NCBI RefSeq assembly: GCF_032250955.1
Contig: NZ_JAVVES010000005.1
Span: forward strand, 1-64,000
DNA from: Sulfuriflexus sp032250955
GTDB taxonomy: Bacteria > Pseudomonadota > Gammaproteobacteria > AKS1
Direction: 5' to 3'
Length of the DNA: 64,000 nucleotides
Positions 8,560 to 17,326 of this stretch are shown piece after piece. Every line of letters starts with the position of its first letter. Positions within the stretch are counted from its first letter, which is position 1. The position numbers were made by a program, and so were the translations under genes. The notes below the pieces were generated by a model. The model worked only from the letters and a program-made list of their open reading frames with translations, did not search any database and was not told the origin of the DNA.

Positions 8560-9867
8560 ATGGCATTACATGAGAACGATATCCGTGGTGTACCGTATTT
8601 CCCAGGGGTAGCAAGCGGCCGTCTGCAAAAGGGCGCGAGTGGTATGAATACGCAGAGCATTGTGCTGCTCTCGCAAGACGAGATAACCGCATACCCTGTC
8701 CTCCCGGCGGGCTTTATTGTTACTGAAGCCGCACCCTTTTCGCATACATTGATCGCCTTGCTTGGCCTCGGTGTGCCGACCGTATTGATCACTGCTCGAC
8801 AGGCTGCAAGCCTCAAGCAAGGTGCGTTACTACAGATCGATGGTGCCAGCGGGAAGATCAGCGAAGGTATCGCTGAAGCCTCGCCGCCAGCTCCGCCTCG
8901 CCACCGAGATAACCGGCAGGACAAGACCGGCTCGCCGTTTCTGATGGCTGATGGTGTGGCAGTTAATTTGTGTGCCAGTGTGCGGCGGTTGACAGCTGTG
9001 AACCAGGCGGTAGCACAGGGGGCGACTTGCATCGGCCTGGTGCGCTCAGAATTCTTGTTGCCGATGAATGGCCGGCAGCCGAATCAGCCATTCTACCGCG
9101 AGACCTGCCGTGAGCTATGCGAGGCGGCCGCACCCTTGACGGTGACATTCCGGTTACTGGATCTGGCGACTGACAAAGTTCCCGGATGGGTGTCAAAATC
9201 AGCCATGACGAGCCAGGCTGTGGGCCTGCAGGGTGTGCGCCTCTACCATATAGATCCTGTCCGCACCGTGGTCGATGCACAGCTTGCCGCGCTCGCTGAT
9301 TTGTCCGGTGAGTTTGTCTTCCGCTTGCTGGTGCCTTTTCTCGTCAGGCCGGAAGAGTACGCGTACTGGTTATCGGTTATCCGGCAACACTTACCCGATA
9401 CTGTAGCGGTCGGCGCCATGGCCGAAACGCCTGCCGCTGTACTGGATATCGGGAGCTTACTCGAACAGGCGGATTTTGTCGCCATAGGCTGTAATGACCT
9501 GATGCAGGGTTTATTTTCCGCGGACCGGGACCAGCCTGCCTTACGGCACTATCTCGATCCGTATGCCCCTGTCCTGTACCGGCTTCTCCGCCAGGCAGCG
9601 GAACAGGCAGGTCGGTCATTGCCGCTTGTGCAGCTGTGCGGGGTGTTGTCGCAACTGCAGGGTGTCCTGCCTGTGTTGCTGGGCCTGGGATACCGTACAT
9701 TTTCGGTAGATGCGCCGTTTATTCCCTATCTTGAGCAGGTTGTTGCAGCTAGCTCGCAGGCCGGGTGCGAGGCACTTGCTGGGCAGGTCTGTGCCGCAGC
9801 AAGCACGTACGAGGTGCTGGAGATACTGCAGCTACCGACGGACAGGCATCCACCATACCTGTCCTGA
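8560..9867 (+). CDS. PtsI-like PEP-utilising protein lacking the HPr-binding domain
   Basis: This resembles Enzyme I of the phosphotransferase system but has no EIN (HPr-binding) domain. It opens directly with the phosphohistidine swivel domain (GVPYFPGVASG near the start; active-site-like His in PFSHTL), then a TIM-barrel PEP-binding domain with LVRSEFL, FRLLDLATDK, AMAETPAA, AIGCNDLMQ and a Cys in LCGVLS, all counterparts of Enzyme I motifs. PEP binding is therefore plausible, while the phosphate acceptor is unknown. ATG 8560 is preferred because it lies just before the conserved region; GTG 8473 and ATG 8491 are alternatives. No HPr or EIIA gene is nearby. Confidence 0.7.
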   Translation: MALHENDIRGVPYFPGVASGRLQKGASGMNTQSIVLLSQDEITAYPVLPAGFIVTEAAPFSHTLIALLGLGVPTVLITARQAASLKQGALLQIDGASGKISEGIAEASPPAPPRHRDNRQDKTGSPFLMADGVAVNLCASVRRLTAVNQAVAQGATCIGLVRSEFLLPMNGRQPNQPFYRETCRELCEAAAPLTVTFRLLDLATDKVPGWVSKSAMTSQAVGLQGVRLYHIDPVRTVVDAQLAALADLSGEFVFRLLVPFLVRPEEYAYWLSVIRQHLPDTVAVGAMAETPAAVLDIGSLLEQADFVAIGCNDLMQGLFSADRDQPALRHYLDPYAPVLYRLLRQAAEQAGRSLPLVQLCGVLSQLQGVLPVLLGLGYRTFSVDAPFIPYLEQVVAASSQAGCEALAGQVCAAASTYEVLEILQLPTDRHPPYLS

Positions 9868-9875
9868 ATGCGCAT

Positions 9876-10454
9876 TTAGTCCTCTCGATGGTGCTTGAAT
9901 GCATGCCAGACAGACTGCACATTGGCATGCGCATGTCGCATCACGAGTGTGATCGCGATTTCTTCAATGGCCGCGAGTGTCGCCACTATTGCCGCCACGT
10001 ATAGCGGCCAGCGTGCCCAGTCAGAAAAGACGACAATATAAGCCAGTATGGATATAAACACGGCGGCCTTGACCGACCAGGTGTGATAGCTGGTCAGGGT
10101 TCTGAACTTGAGCAGGCCGACAATCACCGGCGCCGTAAAACTTGCGATAATGACCAGTATCGTTATTATTTCGTCGATTATAATGTCAGGCCAGAGCCAC
10201 CAGGCAGCCACGATCAGTGTGCTGTAGATGATAAAATCACCAACACTGTCCAGCAGGGCACCAACATCTGTAAGCTGGTTTAACAGGCGCGCCAGAAAGC
10301 CATCGACTACATCGGTAAACAGGGTAAAAAGAACAGCCAGCATGTATAAAACGGGTTTCTGCTGCCAGGCCAGCCAGAGCAGGACCGGCGCCATCAATAT
10401 GCGGATGAGGCTGATAAGGTTGGGCAGGGTGAGAAGGTCTTTTTTGTTAACCAT
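9876..10454 (-). CDS. CDP-alcohol phosphatidyltransferase family protein
   Basis: Inner-membrane enzyme that joins a CDP-activated lipid to an alcohol, most probably glycerol-3-phosphate or a related head-group acceptor. The complete family signature is present: D48, D51-G52, A55-R56, G65, D69, D73. About five to six hydrophobic helices span the 192-aa protein. It resembles PgsA but lacks features that would fix the substrate. It ends 8 nt from the end of the convergent PtsI-like gene. Confidence 0.82.
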   Translation of the reverse strand: MVNKKDLLTLPNLISLIRILMAPVLLWLAWQQKPVLYMLAVLFTLFTDVVDGFLARLLNQLTDVGALLDSVGDFIIYSTLIVAAWWLWPDIIIDEIITILVIIASFTAPVIVGLLKFRTLTSYHTWSVKAAVFISILAYIVVFSDWARWPLYVAAIVATLAAIEEIAITLVMRHAHANVQSVWHAFKHHRED

Positions 10455-10581
10455 AAAGCTCCTCGTCGATCATCCGGTAAGGCAGGGGGAGTCAAGAGTA
10501 AGGATTATCTTCCTGCGGCCTGGTCCGGCGTTGCCCTTTGGACTCTCTGCAGCTTGCGACGGCGGCTATGCAAGGAGGCTA

Positions 10582-11289
10582 TCATAACCGATAGCCTTCT
10601 TTTCGCATACCGTAGGCTTCGACAAGTTGGTCAATAGCTGCCTGGTCGTAGGCACGCAAGCCACTTAAGACCATTGTCTTTTTTCCACTACCGACTATTT
10701 CATCGTCGGCATTGATGCAGAATTCCAGGCAGACACTGCCACGCTTGCCCTCGACGCTGAGGCTGGAGCGGCACAGTTCCAGTTGCGGGTCATTGATATC
10801 AAGACGCTGCATGTCGATGGTCATACTTTCATAGATGACCAGCGGTCGCTCGGGGTTGATCATGACCCCCTGTTCGGCCATGAGCGGGACCAGGATGAGG
10901 GGGAAGGTCTGGCCTGAAAATTCGACATAGCGACGGGTCAGGTTCTGGAGCAGTACCGGCTCACTCGAGCTTGCACCTTCTCGCTTGATGTCCAGGTAGT
11001 CTTTGCCCTCGCTGTCACGGATAGTGATCGATTCGGCATTGGCGTCGGGGAAGATCAGCTTAACCCCGTCACTGACCATGCCGAGGAAAGTAAAGTGCAT
11101 ATGCTGGCTGAGGCCGTACTGTTTCAGTACAAGGGCAAACAGCAGGTCACCGGGCACACAAAAGCGCTTTGCATCTTCATCGTGAATCGGGTTGAAATCG
11201 CCGGCGATGTACTTGGCGAAATGGCTGGCCTGCTGACGTGAAATGTGGATGGTTCCACTATTGTTTTGATAGTAATCGTCCAGAAACAT
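10582..11289 (-). CDS. DUF3581 family protein
   Basis: A 235-aa protein recognised from its N-terminal block: SRQQASHFAKYIAGDFNPIHD followed by AKRFCVPGDLLFALVL. The GDFNPIH motif resembles hydratase hot-dog (MaoC-like) active sites, so a thioester or acyl-CoA ligand is conceivable, but no activity is established. The family is spread through marine and other gammaproteobacteria. It probably forms a leftward group with the neighbouring genes, though gaps of about 100 bp separate them. Confidence 0.75.
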   Translation of the reverse strand: MFLDDYYQNNSGTIHISRQQASHFAKYIAGDFNPIHDEDAKRFCVPGDLLFALVLKQYGLSQHMHFTFLGMVSDGVKLIFPDANAESITIRDSEGKDYLDIKREGASSSEPVLLQNLTRRYVEFSGQTFPLILVPLMAEQGVMINPERPLVIYESMTIDMQRLDINDPQLELCRSSLSVEGKRGSVCLEFCINADDEIVGSGKKTMVLSGLRAYDQAAIDQLVEAYGMRKEGYRL

Positions 11290-11395
11290 GGTCCGTTCTC
11301 GGCTGTTTGTTTAGTAAAAAGGCAGATGACGTATTCTAAACCATGCCGGGGCCGGATGGGGGAAAATATGCCGGTTTATGTGCCCGGCAAGCTGT

Positions 11396-12082
11396 TCAGG
11401 AGCGGCTTTTGTCGAGGTAATATTTTATAAAGAGCCCGGTAATGACAATGGCGGAAATCAGCAGCGGTGGGCCATAGACCGAGATATCCAGCAGTTCACC
11501 AAGTGCACTATAGCTGGTGGCGGTGTAGATGACACCGGCATAGAAATAGGTCTTGATGCTGATACCGATGATCGTTGCGGGAATGAAGAGCAGCCACTTG
11601 ATCCGCAGCATGCCGGCACTGTAATTAATCAGCGCATGTGGAAAGCCTGGCATGATGCGCATGGCGAGTACGGTAAAAAACTGGTCCTGTTTTTCCAGCA
11701 GTCGATATATATGCGAGTTCTGTACCTTATCGGACCACTCCTGGGTAAGTCTTGCGGAAAACAGGTACGCCGTCAGAGCCCCGAGCGTGGTACCCACGGT
11801 AAGAATCAAGGTAGCGGTGCCCGGCGGGTAAAGGGTGGCTGCCACCCACAGGAGTTGTGAGCCGGCAAGTGCGAAGGTAAACAACAGGACCTGCAATAGT
11901 ATAATGACCAGGAACAGCCACCACTGATCAGCGAACCCACGGCCGATACGAATCAGTTCCTGCGGGTCGAGCAGGTCGAAGGCCTGCATGGTGACGCCGG
12001 CCGCTACCAGCAGCAAAAGGATAAGTAGTCTATACAGGTTCCTGTGCAATATCGGGCTCTCCATGAGGGTCAATGCCAGCAT
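11396..12082 (-). CDS. TVP38/TMEM64 (VTT domain) membrane protein
   Basis: A 228-aa polytopic membrane protein of the DedA/VTT superfamily. The typical re-entrant region is present (GTTLGALTAYLFSARL) and the conserved MRIMPGFPHALINYSAG segment lies in the second half. Family members are linked to lipid scrambling or membrane homeostasis. Two starts are possible, ATG 12082 or ATG 12064; neither has a clear ribosome-binding site. Confidence 0.8.
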   Translation of the reverse strand: MLALTLMESPILHRNLYRLLILLLLVAAGVTMQAFDLLDPQELIRIGRGFADQWWLFLVIILLQVLLFTFALAGSQLLWVAATLYPPGTATLILTVGTTLGALTAYLFSARLTQEWSDKVQNSHIYRLLEKQDQFFTVLAMRIMPGFPHALINYSAGMLRIKWLLFIPATIIGISIKTYFYAGVIYTATSYSALGELLDISVYGPPLLISAIVITGLFIKYYLDKSRS

Positions 12083-12392
12083 AGCATGCCGTGAACGGTG
12101 AGTTTAATCCTTCAGTGTGATCAAAACATGGTGATTCCCTGACGCGCAGCGCCATCGGCACGTCTCTATTGGACAATATTGGTGCGTTCTTTACTTTGTG
12201 TGCACCGTTATAAAATGATATGAATACATTGCCCTCTGGGTTTAGAATGTCCGCTTATGCATATTGTACTACTGGCACGCATAAATACGGGTTAATCAGT
12301 AAGCTGGTATAAACATTGCAGCTACCAACATAATAGGTGTGGGCAAACCAGGGTACGATTGGTCTGCCCGACACTGTCCTGGCAGGTGAGAT
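12083..12392. other. Intergenic region upstream of gnd
   Basis: A 310-bp gap between the leftward VTT gene and gnd. TATAAAAT near 12210 could be a -10 element for one direction, and several short A+T-rich tracts occur. No ORF, tRNA or repeat was recognised. The gnd-zwf-pgl promoter should lie here. Confidence 0.3.
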
Positions 12393-13307
12393 ATGAAACT
12401 AGCAATGGTAGGTTTGGGAAAGATGGGTGCAAACATGGTGCGTCGCCTGGTCGCAGATGGTCATGAGCTGGTTGTCTATAACCGGAGCATCGATACGGCA
12501 CATGCCCTGGCTGCGGAATTCGAGCATGTGACCGCTGTGAGTAGCCTTGACGAACTGGTGGCCGCGCTGCCCGCGCCACGTGCCATCTGGTTAATGGTGC
12601 CACACCAGGCGGTGGATGAAAGCATTCATGAGTTGTTGGCAGCCGGTATCGAGAGAGGTGACTTGCTGGTCGATGGCGGCAATTCCAATTTCAATCTCAG
12701 CAAGCAACGCGCCGCGCATCTCGCTGCCTCGGGGATAGAGTTTGTTGACTCGGGCACCTCCGGTGGTGTTTGGGGACTCGAGAACGGCTACAGCATCATG
12801 GTCGGTGGCACGGATGCGGCGGTGGCCATGATCCGTCCTGCACTGGAATCCCTGGCACCGGCGAAAGACAGGGGCTGGGGCCACGTCGGTCCGAGTGGTG
12901 CGGGCCATTATGTGAAAATGGTCCATAACGGTATTGAATACGGCATGATGCAGGCCTTTGCCGAGGGCTTTGAATTACTCGAGGCCAAGAGCGAGATGGA
13001 TCTCGACCTGCAGCAGGTTGCCGAGATCTGGCAGCATGGCAGTGTCGTCCGTTCCTGGTTACTGGACTTGATCGCTGATGCCTTTGCCCAGGACCAGGCA
13101 CTTGAGTCGCTGAGTGATTATGTGGACGATTCGGGTGAAGGACGCTGGACGGTGCAGGATTCCATTGACCTCGCCGTGCCGACACCGGTACTGACCCTGG
13201 CCTTGCAAATGCGTTTTCGTAGTCGACAGCAGTCATCGTTTTCCGGCAAGGTATTAAATGCAATGCGTGCGGGCTTCGGTGGACATGCAATTAAACCGCC
13301 TGACTGA
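12393..13307 (+). CDS. gnd: 6-phosphogluconate dehydrogenase, short type
   Basis: Oxidatively decarboxylates 6-phosphogluconate to ribulose-5-phosphate. The 304-aa length is typical of the short (YqeC/GntZ-like) type rather than the 468-aa E. coli Gnd. The dinucleotide loop is GLGKMG (residues 7-12), followed by DGGNSNF, SGTSGGVWG and the catalytic helix with KMVHNGIEYGMMQA. A well-spaced GGTGAG precedes the ATG. zwf starts 14 nt after the stop, and pgl follows, giving a compact oxidative pentose phosphate operon. Short Gnd enzymes are often NAD-preferring; cofactor choice cannot be settled here. Confidence 0.93.
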   Translation: MKLAMVGLGKMGANMVRRLVADGHELVVYNRSIDTAHALAAEFEHVTAVSSLDELVAALPAPRAIWLMVPHQAVDESIHELLAAGIERGDLLVDGGNSNFNLSKQRAAHLAASGIEFVDSGTSGGVWGLENGYSIMVGGTDAAVAMIRPALESLAPAKDRGWGHVGPSGAGHYVKMVHNGIEYGMMQAFAEGFELLEAKSEMDLDLQQVAEIWQHGSVVRSWLLDLIADAFAQDQALESLSDYVDDSGEGRWTVQDSIDLAVPTPVLTLALQMRFRSRQQSSFSGKVLNAMRAGFGGHAIKPPD

Positions 13308-13321
13308 GCCAGGGGAGCGGC

Positions 13322-14821
13322 ATGAACGAACGAGTAACCAGACAATGCCTCGGGGAACCGACCGAACCGACGAATATTGTCATTTTCGGTGCCGGTGGTG
13401 ACCTGACCAAACGCAAGCTGATCCCGGCATTGGTCGAGATGCTGCACTGCGGCCTGTTACATCCGACGAGCTATATCATAGGTGTGTTGAAAGGCCGTAC
13501 CTATAATGAATGGCTGGACTCGCTATATCGGGGCATACATAAGTATGCACCTGAAATCGACATGGAAGATCAGGAATGGCAGGACTTCATTGCCATGTTC
13601 AAGATGGTGCCTGGTGACCTGCAAGATGATACCACCTATGCGGAACTGGCAGACGCGCTGGAAACTATAAATGGCCATAGCAATGCACTGTTCTACTGTG
13701 CTGTCCCCCCGGAATGGTATACCACCATTGCCACTGGACTGCACAAGGCGGGACTTGCCGATGAGGATGCCGGTTATCGACGTATCGTGATCGAAAAGCC
13801 TTTTGGTATGGATCTCGATAGTGCCAGAAAGCTGAACGGCGAATTACAGAGAGTGCTTGATGAATCACAGATCTATCGCATTGATCATTATCTCGGTAAG
13901 GAAAGCGTCCAGAACCTGCTCATATACCGTTTTGCCAATAGTATTCTCGAACCATTATGGAATCGAAACTATATCGACCATATCCAGATCTCGGCTGCTG
14001 AATCAATTGGTATTGAATATCGTGCCAATTATTACGAAAAATCAGGTGCCTTACGTGACATGATGCAAAGCCACCTGATGCAGGTGATGACGCTGGTGGC
14101 AATGGAACCGCCGGTGGAGTTTACAGCTGACGCGGTGCGAGATGAAAAAATCAAGGTACTGCGCGCAGTGCGGTCATTCGCGCCGGAGAACATCAAGAAG
14201 CAGACTGTTGCCGCACAGTACAGTGCCGGCACAATAGATAATAATAGCGTCAATTCTTATGTGGCAGAGGATGGCGTGTCAGCGGATTCGGCTACCGAGA
14301 CCTTTGCCGCGGCAAAATTCTATATTGATAACTGGCGCTGGCAAGGTGTGCCGTTTGTACTCTGGACCGGTAAGCGTCTACCGAGGCGGGTGTCCGAAAT
14401 TGTGATCCGGTTTCGTACGCCGCCATTTAACATGTTTGATCCTGAGGGCAAGCCACCCCTGGCGAACGCACTCGTATTTCGTGTGCACCCCGATGAGGGG
14501 ATTGCGTTGCGCATGAATGCCAAGGTCCCGGGCCTGACCACCGAGATGCGACGGAGTGTGATGCGCGCACCCTATGCTGAAGAGTGGGGTGATGTCTCTG
14601 ATGCCTACGAGGTCTTGCTGCACGATGTCCTCATCGGCGATGCGACCCTGTTCTCACGTGCTGATGAGGTCGAGGAGTCCTGGTCGATCCTTGAGCCGAT
14701 TCTGGAAGCCTGGAAAGATCGCATCGCTATTAACCGTTACCACGCCGGCACCTGGGATATCGAGGGTATGGATGAACTCTTTGCAGACTGTGTCCTGGGC
14801 TGGCACAAACCCATGTACTGA
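13322..14821 (+). CDS. zwf: Glucose-6-phosphate 1-dehydrogenase
   Basis: First enzyme of the oxidative pentose phosphate pathway, converting glucose-6-P to 6-phosphogluconolactone with reduction of NAD(P). The coenzyme loop GAGGDLTKRK starts at residue 23, and the substrate/catalytic signature RIDHYLGKE is at 186-194. Its 499 aa is the normal size. AGGGGAGCGGC precedes the start. The stop is 1 nt before the pgl start, so translation is probably coupled. Confidence 0.96.
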   Translation: MNERVTRQCLGEPTEPTNIVIFGAGGDLTKRKLIPALVEMLHCGLLHPTSYIIGVLKGRTYNEWLDSLYRGIHKYAPEIDMEDQEWQDFIAMFKMVPGDLQDDTTYAELADALETINGHSNALFYCAVPPEWYTTIATGLHKAGLADEDAGYRRIVIEKPFGMDLDSARKLNGELQRVLDESQIYRIDHYLGKESVQNLLIYRFANSILEPLWNRNYIDHIQISAAESIGIEYRANYYEKSGALRDMMQSHLMQVMTLVAMEPPVEFTADAVRDEKIKVLRAVRSFAPENIKKQTVAAQYSAGTIDNNSVNSYVAEDGVSADSATETFAAAKFYIDNWRWQGVPFVLWTGKRLPRRVSEIVIRFRTPPFNMFDPEGKPPLANALVFRVHPDEGIALRMNAKVPGLTTEMRRSVMRAPYAEEWGDVSDAYEVLLHDVLIGDATLFSRADEVEESWSILEPILEAWKDRIAINRYHAGTWDIEGMDELFADCVLGWHKPMY

Positions 14822-14822
14822 T

Positions 14823-15482
14823 ATGCACCACTGGTCTGTTTATAAAGAGATGGAAGACGCTTCGTGTGCTGCCGCGGAATTCCTGGCCGACAATATCCTG
14901 GCCGCCGTTACCGCCCGGGGTGTTTGCCATGTGATCGTTCCTGGCGGCACAACGCCAGCGCGCTGTTTTGACTTGCTCGTACAAAAGCCGCTGCCGTGGC
15001 AGCACATCTACTGGTACCCCGGTGATGAGCGCTGTTACCCGGTCGGCCATCCTGAACGTAACGATGTGATGCTGCAGCAACACCTGCTTGCGAATGTACC
15101 GGACGGCCATTTTTATGCCATGCCTGCCGAGTCAGGCCCGGAGCAGGCCGCGCGGGCCTATCGTGAACGGATTGCCGACGTTGACGTATTCGATATTGCC
15201 TTTCTTGGCCTGGGCGAGGATGGGCATACGGCAAGTCTTTTTCCGGGTGACGCGGCTTTGCAGGACAGGAATTCCGTCGTGGCCGTCCATCATGCCCCGA
15301 AACCACCTGCCGAACGTGTCAGTATGGGCCTTAATACCCTGCGCCAGGCAGGCCTGCGCATGGTATTGGCCGGGGGTGACGGCAAGGCTGCAATTGTTCA
15401 GCGTATCCGGGCAGGCGACCCGCTGCCGGTAAACAGCATCGGCGACATCCACTGGTTTCTTGACGAGCGATGCATGGCCTAG
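14823..15482 (+). CDS. pgl: 6-phosphogluconolactonase
   Basis: Hydrolyses 6-phosphogluconolactone, between Zwf and Gnd in the pathway. The 219-aa protein has the DevB/NagB-like motifs VPGGTTPA, YPGDER and FLGLGEDGHTASLFPG. An in-frame open stretch continues upstream into zwf, but the real start is the ATG at 14823 immediately after the zwf stop. The three genes gnd, zwf and pgl complete the oxidative branch. Confidence 0.93.
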   Translation: MHHWSVYKEMEDASCAAAEFLADNILAAVTARGVCHVIVPGGTTPARCFDLLVQKPLPWQHIYWYPGDERCYPVGHPERNDVMLQQHLLANVPDGHFYAMPAESGPEQAARAYRERIADVDVFDIAFLGLGEDGHTASLFPGDAALQDRNSVVAVHHAPKPPAERVSMGLNTLRQAGLRMVLAGGDGKAAIVQRIRAGDPLPVNSIGDIHWFLDERCMA

Positions 15483-15500
15483 CCGATTACAGAGTGGCTC

Positions 15501-15521
15501 AGGCAGGTACATATTCTGCCT
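15501..15521 (+). terminator. Short hairpin after pgl
   Basis: AGGCAG and CTGCCT pair with a 9-nt loop about 20 nt after the pgl stop. There is no T-run directly after it, so this is a weak terminator candidate. Confidence 0.3.
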
Positions 15522-15662
15522 ACCGCGCACGGGATTAATGCCTGGTGATGATATAAGGCTCGGTGTAACGTGACACGCGCCTGGCACGGAAGACACGGAG
15601 TTGGCGTGATATTTGTTTTTTTAAGCGGGTTTTCTTTTTAATACCAACGAGGAGAAGACGAA

Positions 15663-15866
15663 ATGAAAATGCCGGTAATTCGTGACAAGGCCAGGGAACT
15701 CGGGATCAAAACGGCTCGATTGAGAAAAACGGAGCTGATTCACCGCATCCAGCTGAGTGAAGGAAACTTTAGTTGCTTCGCCTCGGCGGTAGCGGGTGAT
15801 TGTGATCAATGGCAATGCCTGTGGCGTGATGACTGTTTCGTTGCGGCGAAAAAAGCGCCTGGCTAA
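15663..15866 (+). CDS. Small SAP/Rho-N-like domain protein
   Basis: A 67-aa protein whose first half (VIRDKARELGIKTARLRKTELIHRIQ) looks like a helix-extended-loop-helix SAP or Rho N-terminal fold, which usually binds nucleic acids. The second half carries three Cys (CDQWQCLWRDDC), which may bind a metal. GAGGAGAAG precedes the ATG. Its stop overlaps the convergent glgA stop by 4 nt. The function is unknown. Confidence 0.7.
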   Translation: MKMPVIRDKARELGIKTARLRKTELIHRIQLSEGNFSCFASAVAGDCDQWQCLWRDDCFVAAKKAPG

Positions 15867-17326
15867 TGAATGGCCGCATCCCTGTCTGCCAGGGCTGATT
15901 TATACAGATCGATGTAGTGTCGGGCACTGTTCTGCCAGGAGAAATCACTGCTCATGGCGGTAACCTGTAATCGGCGCCACAGACGGGTCTGTTGATACAG
16001 CTGCAGTGCGCGTTTCAGCGTGGCCAGCAATTCATCTGAGCTGTTTGGCTTAAACACAAATCCATTGGCCGTGGCATTTTCAATATTTGCAGGACTGGCA
16101 TCGACGACAGTATCTGCCAGGCCGCCGACGTTTGTGACAATCGGTAACGTACCATAGCGCAGGCTGTATAGCTGGTTGAGCCCGCAGGGTTCAAATAAAG
16201 AAGGCATCAGAAACATATCACTGCCGGCTTCAATCTGATGCGAGAGGGCCTCGTTGTAACCAATGATGACCTTGAGCTGTTCGGGGTGTTCCTGCGCCCA
16301 TTCGGCGAGCTGCATTTCATAATGAACTTCACCTGTACCGAGTATGACCATTTGTATCGGCAGCGCCAGGATATCGAGCATGCCCTGCAAAATGATGTCC
16401 AGGCCTTTTTGCTCCACCATGCGGCTGATAAAACCAATGACCGGAATCTTGGCATTAACAGGCAAGCCGAGTTTCTCCTGCAGGGCGGCTTTATTCTGGA
16501 TTTTTTTAGCAAGGGTTTTACGTGTATAGGTGACGGCCAGGTGAGGATCGGTTCCTGGGTCCCATACTTTCTGGTCAATACCATTTATGATGCCGGAGAG
16601 CCGATCCCGCCGATGCTGTAACAGACCCTCCAGTCCGCAGCCATATGCTGGCAGAAGGATCTCCATGGCATAGGTTGGACTGACGGTGTTGATCCGGTCA
16701 GCGAAGACCAGTCCACCCTTGATGAAAGAGAGTTGTCCATAAAATTCCAGGCCCTGCATGCTCCAGAGGCTATCGGCCAGTTTCAGGTCACGAAACGTCG
16801 GGTAATCAAACAGCCCCTGGTAGGCAAGATTATGCACAGTGAAAACGGTCGCGGGACGGGAAGGGTGTTGGCTCAGCAAAGCCATGGTCAGCCCGGACTG
16901 CCAGTCATTGCCATGTACAATGTCTGGTTGCCAGTCCAGGGCCAGGTTGTCGAGGGCAATATCAACGGCAACTTTGCAGAAGATGGCAAAGCGCAGGGCA
17001 TTATCATGCCAGGGCTGGCCGTCACTGTTCATATATGGACCGCCCGGGCGGTCAAACACGGCCGGGCAATGCACCAGCCAGGTGAGGACATTACTGTCAG
17101 GCAGGCGGGTTTCAAGCAGTTCAACATCGAGGTTGTAATAGCTGGCAGTGGCCAGTCGCCGGGGAGCTTTTACCTTTTCAAGCACTTCCGGATAGGCCGG
17201 CAGCAAAATGCGGACATCCTGTTCCAGTTCAAGCAGGGCCGCCGGTAAACTGCTTGCAACATCGGCAAGTCCACCGGTCTTGATCAGTGGAAAAACCTCG
17301 CTGGTCATATAAAGGATATTACTCAT
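15863..17326 (-). CDS. glgA: Glycogen synthase (ADP-glucose)
   Basis: GT5 glycosyltransferase that adds glucose from ADP-glucose to alpha-1,4-glucan. The ADP-glucose site KTGG is at residues 16-19, and the C-terminal half contains GFISRMVEQKGLD and PSLFEPCGL. Its 487 aa is normal (E. coli 477). The start overlaps the glgB stop by 4 nt, so glgB-glgA are translated together. ADP-glucose would come from GlgC, encoded divergently. Confidence 0.95.
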   Translation of the reverse strand: MSNILYMTSEVFPLIKTGGLADVASSLPAALLELEQDVRILLPAYPEVLEKVKAPRRLATASYYNLDVELLETRLPDSNVLTWLVHCPAVFDRPGGPYMNSDGQPWHDNALRFAIFCKVAVDIALDNLALDWQPDIVHGNDWQSGLTMALLSQHPSRPATVFTVHNLAYQGLFDYPTFRDLKLADSLWSMQGLEFYGQLSFIKGGLVFADRINTVSPTYAMEILLPAYGCGLEGLLQHRRDRLSGIINGIDQKVWDPGTDPHLAVTYTRKTLAKKIQNKAALQEKLGLPVNAKIPVIGFISRMVEQKGLDIILQGMLDILALPIQMVILGTGEVHYEMQLAEWAQEHPEQLKVIIGYNEALSHQIEAGSDMFLMPSLFEPCGLNQLYSLRYGTLPIVTNVGGLADTVVDASPANIENATANGFVFKPNSSDELLATLKRALQLYQQTRLWRRLQVTAMSSDFSWQNSARHYIDLYKSALADRDAAIH

